Assembly (NCBI GenBank): GCA_963805705.1
Contig: CAWDVH010000004.1
Coordinates: 992,001 to 1,056,000, forward strand
DNA: 64,000 bases
Direction of reading: 5' to 3'
From: CAWDVH01 sp963805705
Lineage (GTDB): Bacteria; Actinomycetota; Actinomycetes; Streptosporangiales; Streptosporangiaceae
Below the pieces are notes generated by a model. The model was not told where the DNA came from. It worked only from the letters and a program-made list of their open reading frames with translations, and ran no database searches. A program made the position numbers and the translations under genes. Positions 60,804-64,000 of this stretch are shown piece by piece. Positions within the stretch are counted from its first letter, which is position 1. Each line of letters opens with the position of its first letter.

Positions 60804-62209
60804 GAACCATCGTTCCGGGACCCGGCGGCGGCGGCGCGAACATCAATGTCACGCCGCAGGACGTAGCGGCGGTGGCGAGAGCCTTCTCTACCGCCCAGAC
60901 CGACCTGTACAACGCGTGGGACACGCTGCAGTCAGCCCTGGACGGCAACGGGGGAATGGCCGGGAACGACGATCCGGCCAACAGCTTCAATGGCAAGTAC
61001 GCTCCCGCCGTGACGACGGCCTGGAGCGCGTTGCGGTCTTCCGCGCTCACCCTGGGCGGCATCTCGGATGGTCTCACGCAGACGGCCAACAATTACGTCA
61101 TCGCCGATCACAACTCCTCCGCCAGGAAAGGCGGCCCGCCCGTTACCTTCGCCCCTGAGCCGGTGTTCGACGACATCGAGATGGGCAATCCCGACTCGGC
61201 CATCGGGCCCGGCGAGACCGTGTGGTTCCTGCCCGGACCGCTGTCGAAGTACTGGCCCAACGCGCATACCGACAAGGTACGGGCCGTCGCCGCAGCGTGG
61301 CACAAGGCCGCCGGGTCCGTCGCCGCGCTGAGCGGGAACGCGGAGTCCTCGCTGGCGTCGCTGGAAGTCGACGACGACACCACTTCGGCGATCAGCGGCT
61401 TCTGGTCGCAGGTGTACTCGCCCGGCGACAACAAGACCGTGCTGGCCGGCACGCAGCAGATCTGCCAGTCCCTGGGCGACGCGTGCGGTAAGTACGCCGA
61501 CGCCATCGACAGCAAGCGCGGCCATGTAGAGGACGTGATGATCGGCGGAGGCGTCGCCGTCGGCATCACCACCGCCGTTGGCGTCTTGGGCACCATCTTC
61601 ACCCTCGGCGGATCAGACGCGGCAGCCGGCGGAGCCGATGCGGCGGAGGTCGCGGCCCTGCTCGGCGATGTCGCCGCGGAGACTTCTGCCACCGTGGATG
61701 CCGAGGTGGGCGCCGTTATAGGCGAGGACCTGGTCGCCACCGTAGCGGCCGCCGCGGATGACGCGCCCGCCGTCGAGACCGCCGAAGCCGAGACCACGCA
61801 GGTCCAGGGCGACCTGGAGGGCTCTCTCGACAAGGCCATGATCTCAGAGGAGGACGACCCGAACATCGGGCGGCTGAGTCCCTCCGAGACCTCCACCCTG
61901 GTCCGCCTCCAGGACGAGTACCCGGACCTCGATCTCAAAGCCTCCGCCGAGGAACGCGACGGCGAATACTACGACAACCAGGGACGTACCTATGATCAGG
62001 AAGGCGATCCGCGGACGTCAGACTTCTGGGGCCGCCGTGGCGCCCCGCAGAAGTTCTATGATTCTGTCGACGACCACCTGCTCAAGTCGGTGGATATCGT
62101 CGTGATCGACCTCACTGGTTTCAGTGAGCAGTCGATAGCCGATATCACGAATTACGTGGATTCGCTGTCCGAGGCACAGCAGGCGCGGATCATAAGGATT
62201 GGGTTCTAG
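60800..62209 (+). CDS. Type VII secretion polymorphic toxin with CDI-like C-terminal domain
   Basis: About 469 residues. Residues 10-110 look like a WXG100-type helical domain (INVTPQDVAAVARAFSTAQ, then WDTLQSALDGNGG). A hydrophobic glycine-rich region near 250-275 (GVAVGITTAVGVLGTIFTLGG) may cross a membrane. The last 85 residues (GEYYDNQGRTYD through FWGRRGAPQKFYD, HLLKSVDIVVIDLTGF, RIIRIGF) resemble contact-dependent-inhibition-type tRNase toxin tips. GTG 60800 is set by overlap with the WXG100 gene. The following gene overlaps by one base and is its likely immunity protein. Confidence 0.75.
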   Translation: MRTIVPGPGGGGANINVTPQDVAAVARAFSTAQTDLYNAWDTLQSALDGNGGMAGNDDPANSFNGKYAPAVTTAWSALRSSALTLGGISDGLTQTANNYVIADHNSSARKGGPPVTFAPEPVFDDIEMGNPDSAIGPGETVWFLPGPLSKYWPNAHTDKVRAVAAAWHKAAGSVAALSGNAESSLASLEVDDDTTSAISGFWSQVYSPGDNKTVLAGTQQICQSLGDACGKYADAIDSKRGHVEDVMIGGGVAVGITTAVGVLGTIFTLGGSDAAAGGADAAEVAALLGDVAAETSATVDAEVGAVIGEDLVATVAAAADDAPAVETAEAETTQVQGDLEGSLDKAMISEEDDPNIGRLSPSETSTLVRLQDEYPDLDLKASAEERDGEYYDNQGRTYDQEGDPRTSDFWGRRGAPQKFYDSVDDHLLKSVDIVVIDLTGFSEQSIADITNYVDSLSEAQQARIIRIGF

Positions 62210-62535
62210 TGGCAGTATTCAGTTTCGCCAAGACCGATGCGGATACCGTCTTTGTCCGGAATGCTATCTTCCGCATGATTCTATCTCGTGCCAGGGCGCA
62301 CCTGACCGACTCTGCCGACCTCGAGGAACTCGAAATTTCTGAGCCGATGGGGGCAATCTCGTTTTATCGGCTCGATGATGACCTGCGAACACGGATGGCC
62401 GAGGCCGTGTACGAGGGGACCCTGGATCTGAAACAGGACATCGTCACCGGAAAGCTCACCGAGGAACCGGTCCGGGACGGCATCGAGGAAAAGCTGGACG
62501 AGGTCCTCGCGCTGCTGGCCCGTTTCCGCCCGTGA
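62209..62535 (+). CDS. Putative immunity protein for the WXG100 toxin
   Basis: A 108-residue acidic, cytosolic, mostly helical protein (ISEPMGAISFYRLDDDLR, KLTEEPVRDGIEEKLDEVLA). GTG 62209 shares one base with the toxin stop, the tight spacing usual for toxin/immunity pairs. No homologous motif is recognised; the assignment rests on position, size and charge. Confidence 0.6.
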   Translation: MAVFSFAKTDADTVFVRNAIFRMILSRARAHLTDSADLEELEISEPMGAISFYRLDDDLRTRMAEAVYEGTLDLKQDIVTGKLTEEPVRDGIEEKLDEVLALLARFRP

Positions 62536-62558
62536 GGTCCGGTTAGCCGGCAGAGCTG

Positions 62559-62951
62559 CTAGCCCATCGAGTTGATCTTGCGAGCCTCGATGATGAGGAG
62601 AAGACGCTTCTGGCCGCGGCCTCCCCACCAGGGGTAGGGAGTGCCCAGGTAGCGCTGGGCCAGTTGCTCGATGTGCTCGGCGGCGCCTTCGGCGGTGATG
62701 TTCAGAACCACGCCGCGGACCGCGTAGTAGCGGGCGGGCGCCGCCCGATCAGACACTGACACCGCCACGCGCGGGTCGCGCTCCACGTTCTTGATCTTCT
62801 GAAAGCCCTCGACACTGTTGATGAGGATGTGCTCGCCGTCGGTGTCCACCCAGGTCTGGGTGAGGTGGGGCGAGCCGTCTGCCATGGAAGTCGCCAGGTA
62901 GCAGGGGCTGGGCTGGCGAAGCAAGGCGAGCAGGCCCTCAGGCAGGTCCAC
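62559..62951 (-). CDS. PPOX-class F420/FMN-dependent oxidoreductase-like protein
   Basis: A 130-residue split-beta-barrel flavin/F420-binding protein. CYLATSMADGSPHLTQTWVD, VEGFQKIKNVERDPRVAVSVSD and YYAVRGVV are typical of the PPOX-class F420-dependent family. It may reduce a ketone or quinone; substrate unknown. GTG 62951 has AGAGGA upstream and begins the conserved domain; the frame is open to 63083. Confidence 0.82.
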   Translation of the reverse strand: MDLPEGLLALLRQPSPCYLATSMADGSPHLTQTWVDTDGEHILINSVEGFQKIKNVERDPRVAVSVSDRAAPARYYAVRGVVLNITAEGAAEHIEQLAQRYLGTPYPWWGGRGQKRLLLIIEARKINSMG

Positions 62952-63164
62952 GTGTGATCCTCTTTCATCAAGTCGAACACCGATGCTAGTGCCAGTCCCC
63001 TCAGCGTCCCGCCGCCACCCACACCGAATGGGCCGACTTCGTGTTCCATGATCCCGAAGGATCCTGGATGCCAGAGGCGCCAAAACCCTTCGTGATCAAG
63101 AAACCAGCTGGGATCCACAGACGCTTCGGAGCGGGCCAGCTGAGCTCGGAGGCATAATGACCGG

Positions 63165-63974
63165 ATGCCGGCTGAACCCGAGTTCAGGACCGACCTATAT
63201 CGGGGCACGGCCAGCTTCTATGACGCGTTCAGGGTCCCTTATCCGCAGGACCTGCTCGACGATCTGCGCTTGCGAGCAGGGGTCACGGGCGCGGGCCTGC
63301 TGCTCGACGTCGCCTGCGGTACCGGCCAGATCACCTTTGGCCTGGGGCGGCACTTCGCCGAGGTCTGGGCAGTCGATCAAGAGCCGGAAGCGATCGCTTT
63401 CGCTCGCGCCAAGGCGCTCAGGCTGGGCATTCACAACGTCCGCTGGATCCCCGGCCGCGCTGAGGACGTGGCCGGGGATGGCTATTTCGACCTGGCGGCG
63501 ATCGGTAACGCGTTCCATCGCCTCCGGCGGCGGGCGGTCGCGCAGGCGGCGTTCCGCTGGATCGCTTCGGGCGGCCACCTTGCGCTCCTCTGGAGCGATT
63601 CTCCCTGGATCGGGAGCGCGCCATGGCAGCGGCGGCTGGCGGAGACGATGCGCTACTGGAGGCGGGAGGCGGAAGCGACCGAGAGAGTCCCGGCTAACTG
63701 GGACCAGGCGATGGCGGACGAGCCGAATACGGCGATCCTCGCGGCGGCTGGCTTCACTAACGTCGGAGCGTTCGACTTCTCGATCCCGTATGTGTGGACA
63801 GTGGAGAAGCTGACGGGGTTCATGTACTCGACCTCTGTCCTGTCCCGCGAGGCGCTCGGGCGCCATGTTCATGCCTTCGAGGGCGACCTGCGCGAGCGGC
63901 TAATGGCCGTGGAGCCCGAAGCGGGCTTCCGTCAGGAGATCCACTTCAGCTACGACCTGCTGAGACATCCCTAG
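63165..63974 (+). CDS. Class I SAM-dependent methyltransferase
   Basis: A 269-residue cytosolic methyltransferase with a Rossmann SAM fold: LLDVACGTGQITFGLG (motif I), VDQEPEAIAFARAKA (motif II) and a GNAFHRL region. The substrate is unknown. ATG 63165 is preceded by CATAAT (63153-63158) six bases upstream, without a ribosome site, which suggests a leaderless start. The gene is complete in the window and ends 26 bases before its edge. Confidence 0.85.
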   Translation: MPAEPEFRTDLYRGTASFYDAFRVPYPQDLLDDLRLRAGVTGAGLLLDVACGTGQITFGLGRHFAEVWAVDQEPEAIAFARAKALRLGIHNVRWIPGRAEDVAGDGYFDLAAIGNAFHRLRRRAVAQAAFRWIASGGHLALLWSDSPWIGSAPWQRRLAETMRYWRREAEATERVPANWDQAMADEPNTAILAAAGFTNVGAFDFSIPYVWTVEKLTGFMYSTSVLSREALGRHVHAFEGDLRERLMAVEPEAGFRQEIHFSYDLLRHP

Positions 63975-64000
63975 TTCGTTAGTAACTCGGTCGCCGCCGG

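Overview
The window is high-GC DNA with dense genes, frequent GTG starts, overlapping ATGA/GTGA junctions, a four-gene conservon (sensor kinase, roadblock, DUF742, GTPase), an F420/PPOX-type protein, a DUF222-HNH (13E12-type) gene, a LexA box of the TCGAA-N6-TTCGA type and an imuA'-imuB-dnaE2 mutasome. Together these indicate an actinomycete, probably a soil-dwelling filamentous or Frankia/Streptosporangiales-like lineage. The genus cannot be fixed from the sequence alone.

Layout. 1-8.4 kb: two tandem family-5 solute-binding lipoproteins (the first cut by the window edge), an SMP-30-like lactonase, a TudS/DUF523-like gene with a small partner, an SDR, an acyl-CoA dehydrogenase and an NMT1-type binding lipoprotein. 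8.7-13.9 kb: a conservon (cvnABCD), then a tRNA with a CAU anticodon. 14.0-25.4 kb: a segment bounded by that tRNA and a degenerate copy of its 3' end. It holds a frameshifted Baeyer-Villiger monooxygenase/hydrolase fusion, a PCMT-like methyltransferase, an ECF sigma factor, an FtsX permease, a TrpRS that looks like a proteobacterial type, and a TrkA-linked K+ channel. 25.3-30 kb: a membrane protein, a GH6 hydrolase and a convergent cellulose-synthase-like GT2. 30-33.4 kb: an acyl-CoA dehydrogenase/SDR/phosphotransferase operon behind a KstR-like palindrome. 33.4-35 kb: small genes. 35-38.8 kb: a zinc-type ABC uptake operon behind a Zur-like box. 38.8-42 kb: a PLP decarboxylase, a VOC protein and a secreted lysozyme-like protein. 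42.1-50.7 kb: the SOS mutasome, with a LexA-box-bearing HNH gene between imuB and dnaE2. 51-54.7 kb: two tandem carboxylesterases. 54.8-58.7 kb: a cysteine-desulfurase-like gene and an alkylation-repair operon (two methylguanine-DNA methyltransferases, an ECF sigma and a 2OG-Fe(II) oxygenase). 58.9-64 kb: a FAD oxidase, a WXG100/polymorphic toxin/immunity module, a PPOX protein and a methyltransferase.

Two themes cut across the window. First, 13-18 bp minisatellites are unusually common, both inside genes as in-frame peptide repeats and between genes. Second, seven genes show clear reading-frame breaks (BVMO, GT2, a lipoprotein, the lysozyme-like protein, HNH, dnaE2 and one carboxylesterase), nearly all in GC-rich or repetitive stretches. 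These may be real slippage mutations or indel errors in the assembly, and reads or a second strain must decide. DNA-damage functions are concentrated at 42-58 kb (mutasome, HNH, alkylation repair).
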